The notes: generated by a model from the sequence alone, not told the origin. 64,000 nucleotides of DNA from Achatina immaculata (GCA_009760885.1 CM019701.1:15830282-15894281), one strand, 5' to 3'; counted from the stretch's first letter, positions 44,195 to 56,025 are shown. Numbers and translations: made by a program.

Positions 44195-47100
44195 TTAGCG
44201 GGGTATGGGTATCCCCCTTCACAGGAGAAGTAAGACACCTCCTTACCTCCGTCAGTCAACGGGACACCCTTGGACAAGGTGGAGTACCCGTATAGCCCCC
44301 CGATCAGGGTGACGTGAAGCCATGGGAGCAGATGGTGGATGGCATTGGAGAGCAGCCAACAGATAATGTTGGTTATGGTCACTATTCTATGATGGTAGGC
44401 AGGTGATCTCAATGTAGGGACAATGGCTACCATCACTGACTAGTATAGTCACTGCCCAGAAGGAAAGCAATGGTAAACTATCTTCTTTAAATATACCAAG
44501 AAACCCAAACAGCAACATGAAAAGTCAAATAGGAAAAAGATCTGGTGGTGAGGCCCCCAGGCCAGATAGATCTAATTTTAACACTGGGGAAGAGTGTGAG
44601 ACAGAGGTCAGTACTAGTAATTGTGATGACGGACAAAATCCTGACGGTGTTACTAAGGAAAACCTCTGCATCAAACACAAAAAGAAAAATAAGAGTAAGA
44701 AATGTAAGAAATATGTATGAGGGGAAGTATCAAATAATACTTGAGGAGATGAAAAAAATTGGGGATACACATTTTGGGAATCTGCGAACATCGATGGAAA
44801 GGATAAGGACACTTCAAGAGTGAGAATGATAATATCTTTATATACTCTGGTGGAGAAGTAGGAGGAACGAAAGGTATGGCTTTTTACTTGAACAAATAAA
44901 CATCAAAAGTATTACTAGGTTACAATCCAGTAAGTGACAGAATCCTCACTATCAGATTTAAGGGCACTCCTGGAAATGTAACATTCAACCAGATATATGC
45001 ACCTACATCAGCAGCAGAAGAAGAGAAAGTAGAAGACTTTTATAACACGCTGCAAACAACGATAGACCAGGTAGGGATAAATGATATCGTATTAATAATG
45101 GGTGGGGGGTTTAATGCAAAGATTGATACAGAAAGAGCAGAAGACGAAGGACATGTTGTAGGGAAATTTATCACAAGACATAGAAATGAGGCAGGTTTTT
45201 CTGCATGGAAAATGAGCTAATTATCGCTAACACAATTTTTAAACAATATCAAAGAAGACTTTACACATGGACATCACCTGATGGGAAAACCAAGAATCTG
45301 ATAGATTACATTTTAGTGCAAAGAAGGTGGAGATCAAGTATAACATCAGCAAAAACTTTACCAGGTGCTGATTGTGACACGGACCATGAGTTATTAATAG
45401 CAGACATGAAGATAAAGATGAAAAAGACAGTTACAGGATCAAGACCACTCCGTTTTGATCTTACAAAAATACCAGAACAATACGGTATAGAAGTGAAGAA
45501 CCGTTTCGAAATCCTGATGGATGTACAGAAGGATATGACACCAGATGAAGTGGCTACGCAGGCCATAGATATCTTAATAACAACAGCTAAAGACATGGTT
45601 CCAGTAACGATAACACAAAAGAATGGATGGATTACAGCAGGCAAACAAGAACTGATAAAACAACGTAGAGAAATTAAGACGCAATGGAAGGTGACAAAAA
45701 ACAACAAAGAGGAATATAAATCTTTTACAAAAGAGGTACGAAGAAATATAAGAAACGACACAAAAAAACCAGTACATACAAGATTGTAGTGAAAGAATAA
45801 AAGGACATCAGAAGAGTGGAAGAGATAGTGAAATGAAGATATTGACGAGAAATGTCACACCTAAGCTATGAGTAAATGTAATTTGTGACAATATGGAGAA
45901 GATCTTGACAGAGACAGAGGAAATTCTATAAAGATGGAAGGAATCTTGCAGAGGAATGTATGAAACAACCGACTGTGAAAGCAGAAACCAACACTATGAA
46001 CTATTATTGGAAGAGAAAGAACTCGAACCGACAATAGAAGAAGTTTTATGCCAATAAAGAATCTGAAAAATGGTAAATCACTAGGAAGTGATGAGATAAC
46101 ATCTAAACTTATTAAAGCAGGGGGAAAGGAGTGTGCAACAATCTATCATGCACTATGTAAAAGGATATAGCATTCAGGTATTTGGCCGAAAGAATGGAAA
46201 TGAACTGTATTCATACCACTGCCTAAAAAGGGTAACCTGAAATTATGCACAAACTATAGAACTGTTGCCCTGATTAGTCATGCCAGTAAGATTCTGTTAA
46301 AAATCATAATGGGTAGACTTCGAAAGAAACGAGAAGACGTCAATATGGTCCAAGCTGGTTTCAAGCAAGGAGGAGGATCAATAGATCATATAATCAATAT
46401 AAGATTAATAATAGGGGAATGCAGAGAGTTTAATGTGAATCTATATTTATCCTTTATAGACTACTCAAAAGCAATTGATTGTGTACAACATCAGAAACGT
46501 TAGGAAATAATGGACAAAATGGAATTTCCAACACATTTGATACAATTAACATCACTGCTGTATTTAGACCAACAAGCAGCAGTAAGAATAAATGGTGAAA
46601 CAACAAGTTGGTTTGACATAAAACAAGGGGTCCGTCAGGAGTGCATATTGTCACACTACATATTTAACTTGTATACTGAAAATATAATGAGGAATGTTAG
46701 AGAAGATGTAGACAAAGAATATTACGATGCCATAACAATTGGAGGTTATGAAATACCAGAGATTAGATGTGTTGATGACACAGTATTACTGTCCACAACA
46801 CAAAAAAGGAAAACTAATTATGTTAGAACAGCGAAGAGCAAAACCTCTATCTTAATGCGAAGACAACTAAATTGATAACAACTGACAAAAGAAACAAGGC
46901 AGCTGAAATATATATCAATGAGGAAAAATTGGAAGAAGTGGAGAGTTTTGAATATCTTATATCATTACTAACTAATAATGGAGATACAATGAGGGAAATT
47001 AAAAGGAGGACATCTGTCGTTTTTCAGAAAATAAAACAACTAAAGAAGCTGTGGCGAGGAATAGTCAGCACTACAAAAATAAGATTTTTAAGGGCATGCA

Positions 47101-47535
47101 TCTTTCCCATTGCAACATATGTCTGTCGTATCTGGACACTTAACAAAACAGCCGAGAAACACATAAATGCCTTTGAATGTAAATGCTACAGAAAAGTTCT
47201 CCAAATATCATGGACACAAAAGTACAAAATTATCCATACTACAAGAACATACTATTGAAGAAGGCTGGGTAGTAAAGAGGATTAAACAGAAAAAAAACTT
47301 AAATATTTTGAGCACATTAAAGGTCATTCAAGCTAGTTTAGGGAACACCGTCTTGGAAAGGTACATAATGAGGAAAAAAAAGATATGAAGACAAAGGCGA
47401 AGATGGCTACAAGACATCGCTGATAATCTGCAAATGGATGCATCAGCAGCAAGGCATCTTGCTTACAACCATTAGGCATACATGAAAGCTGCTAGAGAGG
47501 CAAAGTTCCTCAAAGGACATGCAAATGACTGACTG
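44195..47535 (+). pseudogene. Family B LINE, plus copy, full length but decayed
   Basis: It starts GTTAGCGGGGTATGGGTATC and ends GGACATGCAAATGACTGACT, so both termini of family B are present. Readable parts are: KSQIGKRSGGEAPRPDRSNF at the N-terminus; FKQYQRRLYTWTSPDGKT and DCDTDHELLIADMKIKMKK in the endonuclease (45205-45789); QAGFKQGGGSIDHIINIRL, SFIDYSKAIDCVQHQK, IKQGVRQECILSHYIFNLY and EIRCVDDTVLL in the RT, where YADD has become CVDD; and CIFPIATYVCRIWTLNK toward the C-terminus. Many frameshifts and stops make it non-functional. It is inserted at the left edge of repeat unit alpha. Confidence 0.88.
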
Positions 47536-48551
47536 ACTGATAGTATAGAATTACACATCGCTTCATGTGCAAATATACTCTACATGAAATGCAACTCTTT
47601 CTATATAATGTCTATAATCTGATCATATTATATGCAAGCAGCCTAACATAACTGGTAGTTTTAATTTATTATCTCTGTCACTCAGCAAAGTTAGTTTGTG
47701 GATAATTAAAACATTTTTTTTTGGGTCTAGTTAATTAAATATTGTTTCTGAAATGGTTCGTGAAAACTGATAAACGGAGGCTACAAGTGCATTAATAATG
47801 TTTTCATATCTTTTACTGCACCCCACATGTGATATTTCTCTGACACGGGCAGTCGCTGTGTATTGCTTCTTAAAGTCTGCTAAACCTGTCATTACGCTTG
47901 TGTAATTTAGAAATATTTACCATATACTTACCGAAAATTTAAATTTAATTATTTGAATGTTTCATAAAAAAATACTGGTGTACCATGCAGCTATAGTATA
48001 GTCATTATCAGTATTAAGTATTACAATTATCAATGTTTTGTATGACGGATATATCAAATTTGTTATCATTTGACTACAACATTACACACTGAATGAATCT
48101 GAGATAAATGTGGTTTATTATCGAGAGAGAAAAGAAAAAAAATAACAGCCCATATTTTCATGAACATCACAATACAGGTGTACGTTTTATTACAAGAAAT
48201 ACTTATCTAATTTCTAAATCCTATTTCACCACGAATTATTTAAATGCATTTCGCCGTTAAAATGTCTTCTAATTAGCGCAAGAACACACATCTTGATTTC
48301 CAAATATCTATTTTCTGACAATTCTGGCTGTTATGTGCAAGAAATAGATATTAATTTTGTGATTCGTCTACGTTTTTATGTAGAAGAGGAACAAAACATT
48401 TACAAATTCATTTTCAGAAAATGTGAAAATGTTACGATAAGTTTAATGTTCAAAGTGTACATTAAAATAATTATCAGGGACGAGAATTACAACTAGATTT
48501 GCTTATTTCCCTTTTACTAATCAACACAATTTTATTTCTGAATGATTCCAG

Positions 48552-48557
48552 AATGCG
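48552..48557 (+). other. Candidate 6-nt micro-exon position in unit alpha
   Basis: GATTCCAG|AATGCG|GTACGTATTG. It has a counterpart at the homologous site of unit gamma (57782). The acceptor and donor strings are kept while the six bases between them differ. Very weak evidence on its own. Confidence 0.12.
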
Positions 48558-48786
48558 GTACGTATTGTTCTGTTTATTTCCGTTAAGATAAACTGAATGT
48601 ATATGTATTACGTTTTGTTACATCTTTTCCTTTTGTAAATTTTCAACTTCTTGATCGAATGTTCCTTTCATACATTTTGCAGACAAAATGTTGAAAATTC
48701 AATGAAACAATATTCAATATCACAGCTACAACTGCCAGAGCACTGTATTTAATTAATTTAAAGAAAAACAGAATTTTGTTCTTTTG

Positions 48787-48833
48787 GCTTCTCGGCCTTT
48801 TGGCTAAGATCAAAGTGTAGTTTCTAAAGTATG
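48787..48833 (+). ncRNA. U2 snRNA-like 5' head, partial
   Basis: GCTTCTCGGCCTTTTGGCTA followed by AGATCAAAGTGTAGT is the almost invariant 5' end of U2 snRNA (the functional RNA has AGATCAAGTGTAGTA). Only about 45 bases are present before a second head begins. This is either a truncated retroposon or a partial internal duplication. Confidence 0.75.
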
Positions 48834-49082
48834 TCGCTTCTCGGCCTTTTGGCTAAGATCAAAGTGGCTGAGGTCAAAGTGTCCTCTTAGCAGGTACCCT
48901 GATCAACATGCCCTTTGGTTAACAAAAGCGTCGTTGTTTTTTTAACTAAACGAGATGCCCGAGGCCTGCCCTGCACATTGAATGCCGGGGGTATGGTCCA
49001 CATCTCGTTACGGGTGGACCCGGTCTGCAGTACCACCGGGTCACGGCCTGTTGTTTTCGTTGTCATAAAAAAAAAAAAAAAA
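48834..49082 (+). ncRNA. U2 snRNA-like retroposon, copy 1, with poly(A)
   Basis: It starts TCGCTTCTCGGCCTTTTGGC (U2 5' end) and closes with a 6-bp stem ACCCGG/CCGGGT around the loop TCTGCAGTACCA (49018-49041), which looks like U2 stem-loop IV, the U2B''-binding hairpin with loop TATTGCAGTACC. The middle is not U2: a perfect 9-bp stem AACGAGATG/CATCTCGTT (48949-48957 with 49001-49009) follows a T-run. A 16-base poly(A) tail ends it. The U2 branch-point-pairing segment (GTAGTA) is not intact. Unit gamma lacks this whole block, so it is an insertion. I read it as a SINE-like element derived from a U2 RNA or a U2-like RNA, not a working spliceosomal gene. Confidence 0.7.
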
Positions 49083-49087
49083 TTGTT

Positions 49088-49280
49088 CTTTTGGCTAAGA
49101 TCAGAGTGTAGTTCCGCGCTCTGTAGAATCTACACTTTGATCGATATTTTGGAACAAACGAAACGCCCGAGCTCTGCCCTGCACGTTGAATGCCGGGGGT
49201 AAGGTCCATATCTTGTTACGGGTGGACCAGGTTTGCAGTACCACAAGGTCACGGCCTGTTGCTTTAGTCGTTTAAAAAAA
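49088..49280 (+). ncRNA. U2 snRNA-like retroposon, copy 2, with short A tail
   Basis: It begins inside the U2 head (CTTTTGGCTAAGATC) and then shares the body of copy 1 at roughly 85 percent by eye (GCCCGAG, CTGCCCTGCAC, TTGAATGCCGGGGGTA, TTACGGGTGGACC, TGCAGTACCAC, GGTCACGGCCTGTTG). It keeps an Sm-like GATATTTTGGA, similar to the GGATTTTTGGAGC of U2, which copy 1 lacks. GATCAGAGTGTAG and CTACACTTTGATC can pair as a hairpin at about 49099-49142. It ends in seven A. It was probably a separate insertion next to copy 1, since TTGTTCTTTTGGCT occurs before both. Confidence 0.65.
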
Positions 49281-49817
49281 TGAGTATGCAGATATCAATC
49301 TGGGACAACAGATGTTAAAGACTGAATCATACTGTGCTAGGATGTTTAACAGAAAATCTATAACATATTAACATTTTTTTAAATCATAAAATTATCCTGC
49401 TACCCCACTTTAATTACACACACACACCACATTAGAATTCCTTCAATTTGTAATCATAGCAAGTCAAGTCAGAATATTCAGTATTTGAAAACAAAAATTT
49501 AAATGCAACTTTATGCACTTACGTTAATGAATAAAACTGTTGCTACCTTTGTTTTGAAAAATAATCTAATCTTTTGTTCTCACACATTTACTACGTGCTA
49601 CTCTGTATATTTAATTTTACATAGTCAGTCTCAAAAAGTAGTCCAGTTACATATAGAAGTGTTGATTCAGTTTGTTAAAATAGAAATAAAAGTAAATCAG
49701 CGTTTATCCTTTATAAAATCATACATAACGCTTATCAGATTTCATCTTGGAAATAATCATACACACACAAGCACTCAATCACACAAAACAGATTTTGTTC
49801 AGATATGTAATCACACA

Positions 49818-50893
49818 TGGTTAGCCAGGTAGGGTATGCCCTATCAAAGGAGAAGTAAGACACCTTCTTACCTCCGTCAGTCTACGGGACACCCTTGGGC
49901 AAGGTGGAGTGCCCGTATAACCCCCCGACCAGGGTGACGTGAAGCCATGGGAGCAGGTGGTGGATGGAATGGGAGGGCAGCTGACAGATAATGTTGGTTA
50001 TGGTCACTATTCTATGATGGTAGGCAGATGATCTCAATGTAGGGACAATGGCTACGATCAATGACTAGTACAGTTACTACCTGGAAGGAAAGCAATGGCA
50101 AACTATTTTCTTTAAATATACCAAGAAACCCAAACAGCAATCATGGAAGGTCATATAGGAAAAAGATCTGGTGGTGAGGCCCCCAGGCCAAATAGATCTA
50201 ATTTTAACACTGGGGAAGAGTGTGAGACAGAGGTCAGTACTAGTAATTGTGATGACAGACAAAATCCTGACGGTGTTACCAAGGAAAACCCCTGCATCAA
50301 ACTAAAAAGAAAAAAATAAGAGTAGGAACATGGAATGTAAGAAGTATGTATGAGGGAAAGTATTAAATAATAAATGATGAGATGAAAAGAACGGGGAAAC
50401 ACTTTTTGGGAATCTGTGAACATCGATGGAAAGGATCAGGACACTTTAAGAGTGAGAATGATAATATCTTTATATACTCTGGTGGAGAATTAGGAGGAAA
50501 GAATGGGGTGGCTTTTTACTTGGACAAATCAACATCAAAAGCATTACTATGTTACAATCCAGTAAGTGATAGAATCCTAACAATCAGATTTAAGGGCACT
50601 CCTAGAAATGTAATATTGAAGAAGGCTGGCTAGTAAAGAGGATTAAACAGTGAAAACTTAAATATTTTGGACACATTAAACGTCTTGATAATCTAAAGAA
50701 AACTGTCTTGAAAGGGTGCATAATGGGAAAAAGAAAGATAGGAAGACCAAGGCGAAGATGGCTTCAAGACATCGTTGATGATCTGCAAATGGATGCATCA
50801 GCAGCAAGCCATCTTGCTCACAACCGAGAAGATTACAGGAGTGCTGTTAGGGGGGCAAAGTTCAGCACGGGACATGCAAATGAATGAATGAAA
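49818..50893 (+). pseudogene. Family B LINE with large internal deletion
   Basis: Both ends of family B are present (start near GGTTAGCCAGGTAGGG; end GGGACATGCAAATGAATGAATG), but the sequence jumps from the endonuclease (FKGTPRNV) straight to the C-terminal region (EEGWLVKRIKQ equivalent) near 50615. Over 2 kb is missing, including all of the RT. It resembles an internally deleted, non-autonomous derivative. Confidence 0.82.
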
Positions 50894-51478
50894 AGACTAC
50901 TCAAAGGAATCGGAACGTGTACAACACCAGAAACGTTGGAAAATAATGGGGAAAAAATTGATTTCCAACACATTTGATACAATTAACATTACTGTTCTGT
51001 CTAGACCAACAAGCAGCAGTAAGAATAAATGGTGAAACAACAACTTGGTTTGACATAAAACAAGGTTACGTCAGGGGTGCATATTGTCACTTTACTTATT
51101 TAACTTGTATACTGAAAATATAATGAGGAATGTTAGAGAAAATGTAGACAAAGAATATTACGATGCCATAACAATTGGAGGTTATGAAATACCAGAGATT
51201 AGATATGCTGATGACACAGTATTACTGTCCACAACACAAAAAGGAAAACTATTTATGTCAGTCCTTAACCATAGTGAAGAGCAAAACCTCTATCTTAATG
51301 CGAATAAAACTAAATTGACGACAACTGACAAAGCAAATAAGGCAGCTGAAATGTGTATCAATGAGGAAAAATTGGAAGAAGTGGAGAGTTTTGAATATCT
51401 TGGATGACTGCTAACTAATAATGGAGATACAATGAGGGAAATAAAAGGATGACATCTATCTCTCTTCAGAAACTGAAT
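50894..51478 (+). pseudogene. Family B LINE, RT fragment
   Basis: Directly after the previous copy's tail, sequence starts again in the RT palm (GACTACTCAAAGG, the DYSKA block) and runs through FNLYTENIMRNVRENVDKEYY and PEIRYADDTVLLSTTQKGKL, with an intact YADD, into the EKLEEVESFEYLG region. It lacks the 3' end, which is unusual for a LINE, so deletion or rearrangement is likely. Confidence 0.82.
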
Positions 51479-51479
51479 A

Positions 51480-52580
51480 CACCATGGTCTCATGTTTCTA
51501 CCTTTCTTAAATCACAGTTAATTCCAGAATAAAGATGTTTTCTGTTTGTGAAAAACGCAAGACACATTTCTTTTCATGTGTTACTTGTTTCACTCTAACA
51601 GTCTATCCCTTGTTCACAAACTATCTCTTCTAATGAAAAGCAAGATCTATACATCAGTAAACGAAGACAGACTTGCAGGACGTGTAAGATGACGGATAAG
51701 TACATCTTTACCATCAACAGTCTTAGATATTTCAAGCCCGAGTTCAAACCTCCCGATTAACAAGCAAGTCCTAGGTTTAGAAGAGACACGCTCTTTACTA
51801 TCCTACAATGTCTGCCGAATAGAAATTTTAATTTAAAAACCATTTACGACGCGTTAAAAATAGTATTTATTAGACAATCTCTATATTATAAGATACATTC
51901 TATACAAGCACAAAAAGACACATGTCACAATCAAATGATTAACACTGCACTGCCACTTTTTAAATATAATTTTATTATTCTTTGAAAATGTATCGATTAC
52001 ATACACTGTAGTGCATTTTTTTTATATAATTCCTATAATATTATCATGTTACTTGCAATCAGACTGACATAACTAGTGGTTTTAATTTATTATCTATGTC
52101 ACTCAGCAAAATTTGTGTGTGGATAATTAAGACATGTTTATTTTCTATTTCTTGAAATTTATATTTTTTAAAAGTAAATATTGTTCTTAAAACAGTTAGT
52201 GAAAACTGATTAACGGAACTGAGCATTAGCATTAACTGTCTTTTCTTATCATTTATGTCTTTCAGAAGCTGAAAGATCTCAGAATGCTGCATTTTGTATG
52301 TGTTACTTCTTTCATTCTCTATTACACAAATTGCACATTTTACTATATATCTTACATGATGATCATTACACCTGTTTAATTTGAAAATACTCGTATCTTC
52401 CAGATACTTACTGAAAATTTAAAGTTTCTTATTTGAATGTTGCACATAAACTATTGTAGCATGCATCTATAGAGTTATTATTTTCAGTAGTAAATATTAA
52501 GTCCCATACTGTCTGGCCAATGTATTTAATTATCAGGGTCAGCGACCACATTTACTACAATGTTCAGCGGAAAAAACTGA
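51480..52580. repeat. Diverged segmental repeat, unit beta
   Basis: It matches the left part of unit gamma in order: ACAGTCTATCCCTT (51598 here, 52690 in gamma), ATCTATACATCAGTAAAC, AGAGACACGCT, TTACTATCCTACAATGTCTG, AATAGAAATTTTAATTTAAA and CACTGCACTGCCACTTTTTA. It then matches alpha, gamma and delta through GACATAACTAGTGGTTTTAA. It lacks the right part found in alpha and gamma. Confidence 0.78.
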
Positions 52581-52755
52581 ACACAAGATAGTCTAATGTT
52601 TCTTAATTCACAGCTTTTCAGCAGAAATATGATTTATGTTTGTAAAATATGCAGAGAAACATTTCGTTTGATATGTTACCTGTTACACTCTGACAGTCTA
52701 TCCCTTCACAAACTATCTCTTGTAATGAAGAGAGAGATCTATACATCAGTAAACA

Positions 52756-52950
52756 TGACAGACTTACAGGACATGTAAGATGATGGGTAGACGTGACAGA
52801 TTTACAGGACATGTAAGATGATGGGTAGACGTGACAGACTTGCAGGACATGTAAGATGATGGGTAGACGTGACAGACTTGCAGGACATGTAAGATGATGG
52901 GTAGATGTGACAGACATGCAGGACATGTAAGATGATGAGTAGACGAAATC
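52756..52950. repeat. 38-bp tandem repeat, about 5 copies, inside unit gamma
   Basis: The unit is GTAGACGTGACAGACTTGCA followed by GGACATGTAAGATGATGG, at 38-bp spacing (52825, 52863). Unit beta has only one copy of it (near 51675), so the expansion happened in gamma after the units separated. Confidence 0.9.
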
Positions 52951-54580
52951 TTCACCACCAACAGTCTTAGAGTTCCTGCACTCAGATACTTCAAGCCCGA
53001 TTTCAAACCTCCCTATTAATAAACAAATCGCAGGTTTAGCAGAGACACGCTGTTTACTATCCTACAATGTCTGCTGAATAGAAATTTTAATTTAAAAACA
53101 GTTACGATAATTGCAAAAATATTGTTTAGTAGACAATCTTGATGACGATCATAAATATAAACATGTCACAATGAAATGAGTAACACTGCACTGCCACTTT
53201 TTAAATATAATCTTATTATTCTTTGAAAATGTATCTATTACATACACTGTAGTTCATTGTTTAAATACGCGTGTTATACTACAGACATACACGTCGCTTC
53301 ATGTGCACATATAACATACAAATAATTTAACTCTTTCTATATAATTTCTATAATCTGATCATTTTACTTGCAAGCAGCCAGACATAATTGGTAGTTTTAA
53401 TTTATTATATCTGCCACTCAGCAAAATCTGTATGTGGATAATGAAAAAAAAATTATTTTTTGTCTACAAATTTACATTATTAATTAATTAATATTTCTAA
53501 ACAGTTAGTGAAAGCTATTTAAAGAATCCGAGGATTAATTATGAAATTTTATCTTTTACTGCTCCCCATGTCTGCTCTATCTGGGATTGCTACAGGCAGT
53601 ATGTATCGCTTCTTAATTTCTCTGTTATATAAACTACAAAGTCCTACTATATCTGTTATTATACTTGTGTAAGTTGGAAATATTTTCCATATACCTACCG
53701 AAAAATTTAATGTAATTATTTGAATGTTGCACACAAACTGATGTAATACACATCTATAGTATAGCTATTATGGGAATGTCACGTTATGACGGATATATCA
53801 AATTTGTTATCATTTGACTACAAAATTACACACTTAATCTGAGACTAGTGCAATTTATTATTGAGAGAGGAAAGAGAACTAATGACAGCCCATAATTTCA
53901 TGGATATCAAAATACAGGTGCACGTCTTAATGCAAGAAATAAATATATAACTTCTAAATCATCTTCATATCTTCATAAATGTATTTTCTATTAAAAAGTA
54001 TCATCACGTAATGTTGAAATGCATTTTACCGTTGAAATGTGTTCTGATTAGTACAAAAACATAGTTTTTGAATTTCATAAATCTATTTTCTGGCGATTCT
54101 AGCTGTTGTGTGCATGACATAGACATTAGTTTAACTGTGAGATTCTTCTACGTTTTTGTGTAGGAGAAGGAGAAAACATTTACACCAAAAGTGTCAGAAA
54201 ATGTGAACATTTTACAACAGGTTTTATGTTTTAACCTTAACAGAAAATGATTACCAGGGACGAGAATTGGAACTGGATTTGCTATTTCCCTTGTATTACT
54301 CAACATGGAAGTATATACATGAAAGACGAGCAGTCTAGACATGTTGAATGCAAAAACATATCTTGGAAAAGATCTGGCGAAAGCAACGTACAGAGAAATG
54401 GACAAGAAAGTAAAAAGTTCAGCTAGAAGGGATAAAAGAGAATACATATAAAATATGGCGAAAGAGGCAGAAAAAGCAGCAAAAACAGGAGACAGCAAAA
54501 CTTTATATAACATATAAAAGAGGCTAACAGGTACTATTACATCTAAAGAAAGACCAATCCTTAGCAAAACTGGAACTTTA

Positions 54581-54665
54581 TACTCAAGGAAACAAGTAAG
54601 TGTGCAATGCTTTAAAAAGCACCATGAACGTGCTCAGGTGATGACTGAAATAAAATTTGGCACAC
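54581..54665. repeat. Tc1 element, left terminal inverted repeat
   Basis: Imperfect inverted partner of 56026-56110. Best-matched blocks are TACTCA.GGAAA, AAGTAA, TGTGCA, GCACCA and AAATTTGGC. Confidence 0.8.
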
Positions 54666-54787
54666 ATTATGTTTGATTATCGAATAACAGATAAAATGAT
54701 ACTTTCAAGCCAGTCACATGTCACAAAAAAGTGGAAAAAAAACTCACCTAATGTGGCTCACCACCCCAAGAAAAGAAAATCAGGGTT

Positions 54788-55801
54788 TCAATATCGTGTG
54801 TGTCCTCCTCTGGCAGTTATCACTGCTTGACACCGCCTTCTCATCGAACCAATGACAAGTTGTATCAATTGTTGAGACATGTTATTCCATTCTTCTTGCA
54901 ACGCTTGGGCTAATTCTTTGCGGTTTCCAGGACGATTGTGTCGTCTTCGCAACCTGCGGTCCAGTTCATCCCAAATGTGCTCGATAGGTGATAGGTCCGG
55001 TGAAACTGCTGACCATGGCAAGACAGTAATCTGGTGTTGTTGAAAGTAGTCCCTGACCACACGTGCGACATGTGGACGAGCGTTATCCTGCTGTAGTATC
55101 AGGTCTTGTCCTTTAGCATCCAGAAAAGGCATTACGTGGCGTGTAATGATTTCGTCCCTATATCGTAAACCTGTGAGAATGCCATTGAGGAAAACTAGGT
55201 TTGTTCGGCCAGCATAGGAAATTCCTTCCCAAACCATTACACTGCCTCCTCTCTTTCTATCCACCTCTAGCACACAGTTATTCGCAAAGCGTTCTCCTCT
55301 TCGCCTGTACGCTAAAGCACGCCCATCATGGCCTTGCAGACAGAATCTGGACTCATCAGTGAATAGGATCCGTCTCCATTGATGATAGGGCCATGCCACG
55401 TGGTGACTGGCCCAGTTCAAGCGGGTTTGTCTGTGGCGAACTGTCAGTACTGGTCTAACTGTAGGCCTATGAGGTAAGAGATTTACTTCTCTGAATCTGT
55501 TCCTCACTGTCCTGCCCGACACACGTCTTACACCTGGAATGTTGCAGGCAGTCCATGTTGCCTGGAGAAACATGTTATGAAGGTGCATGAAGTGGATGTA
55601 GTGGTCTTGAGCAAGGGTGGTAACTCTTGGTCTGCAGCTTCTATGGTGGTCAGCAACGGAACCATTTTGGTTAAAACAACTTTGAAGGCGTGATATTGTG
55701 TTTCTGGGAACATTAAAATATTGAGATACTGCTGCTACTGGTGATCCAACAATTAACAACCCAACAGCTATTTCTCGCTGATGTTCGTTCAATCTTGGCA
55801 T
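54788..55801 (-). CDS. Tc1-family transposase, DD34E
   Basis: An uninterrupted ORF of 337 residues with ATG start (MPRLNEHQREIAVGLL). It should bind the terminal repeats, cut the element out and insert it at TA. Residues 1-115 form two helix-turn-helix units (VAAVSQYFNVPRNTISRLQ; VRRVSGRTVRNRFRE), with a basic CRPR stretch between them where Tc1 proteins usually have GRPR. The catalytic triad is D149 (LFTDESRF), D239 (LQQDNARPH) and E274 (LSPIEHIWDELDRRL); 34 residues separate the last two, typical of Tc1. The motif VMVWEGISY has E where G is usual (VWGGI). The length is normal for the family, and no stop or frameshift is seen. With clear terminal repeats the element may be competent, but activity cannot be read from sequence. 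Confidence 0.93.
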   Translation of the reverse strand: MPRLNEHQREIAVGLLIVGSPVAAVSQYFNVPRNTISRLQSCFNQNGSVADHHRSCRPRVTTLAQDHYIHFMHLHNMFLQATWTACNIPGVRRVSGRTVRNRFREVNLLPHRPTVRPVLTVRHRQTRLNWASHHVAWPYHQWRRILFTDESRFCLQGHDGRALAYRRRGERFANNCVLEVDRKRGGSVMVWEGISYAGRTNLVFLNGILTGLRYRDEIITRHVMPFLDAKGQDLILQQDNARPHVARVVRDYFQQHQITVLPWSAVSPDLSPIEHIWDELDRRLRRRHNRPGNRKELAQALQEEWNNMSQQLIQLVIGSMRRRCQAVITARGGHTRY

Positions 55802-56025
55802 GATGAAAAAAGATGTTTATGTTGGAATTCCACTATTTCTATCTTCAACGATTACGTGAATAGATCTCTGAGAACAGAATTACACACTTACCCTCATTTT
55901 ATCCGTGGTCAGTAACCAATCATGGATCACGCACGTGATTTCACTGGAGCTGTGGTTATCTCCCCATGAATAGTGCGATCAACTTCGTGCAGCAAGGAGA
56001 AGTGGACAACACTCAGACAAAACTT

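Larger units (their letters stand above)
47540..49817. repeat. Diverged segmental repeat, unit alpha
   Basis: AT-rich sequence that aligns in the same order with units gamma and delta. Shared landmarks: TCGCTTCATGTGC (47556 here, 53290 in gamma), CATAACTGGTAGTTTTAATT, GGATATATCAAATTTGTTAT (48047 here, 53789 in gamma), CAGGGACGAGAATT, CTTGATCGAATGTTC, GCAGACAAAATGTTGAAA and CAGCTACAACTGC. The pair of U2-like retroposons (48787-49280) interrupts this unit. I see no convincing coding sequence. Confidence 0.8.

Noticed and set aside
48787..49280. A functional U2 snRNA gene pair.
   Set aside because: The branch-point region and the middle of U2 are missing, copies carry poly(A), and an empty paralogous site shows insertion. 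A divergent functional RNA cannot be fully excluded, so it is kept as a finding.
52258..52310. A possible exon in unit beta (TCTTTCAG|AAGCTG...|GTATGT).
   Set aside because: The other units have no corresponding splice signals, and the sequence is not conserved between them.
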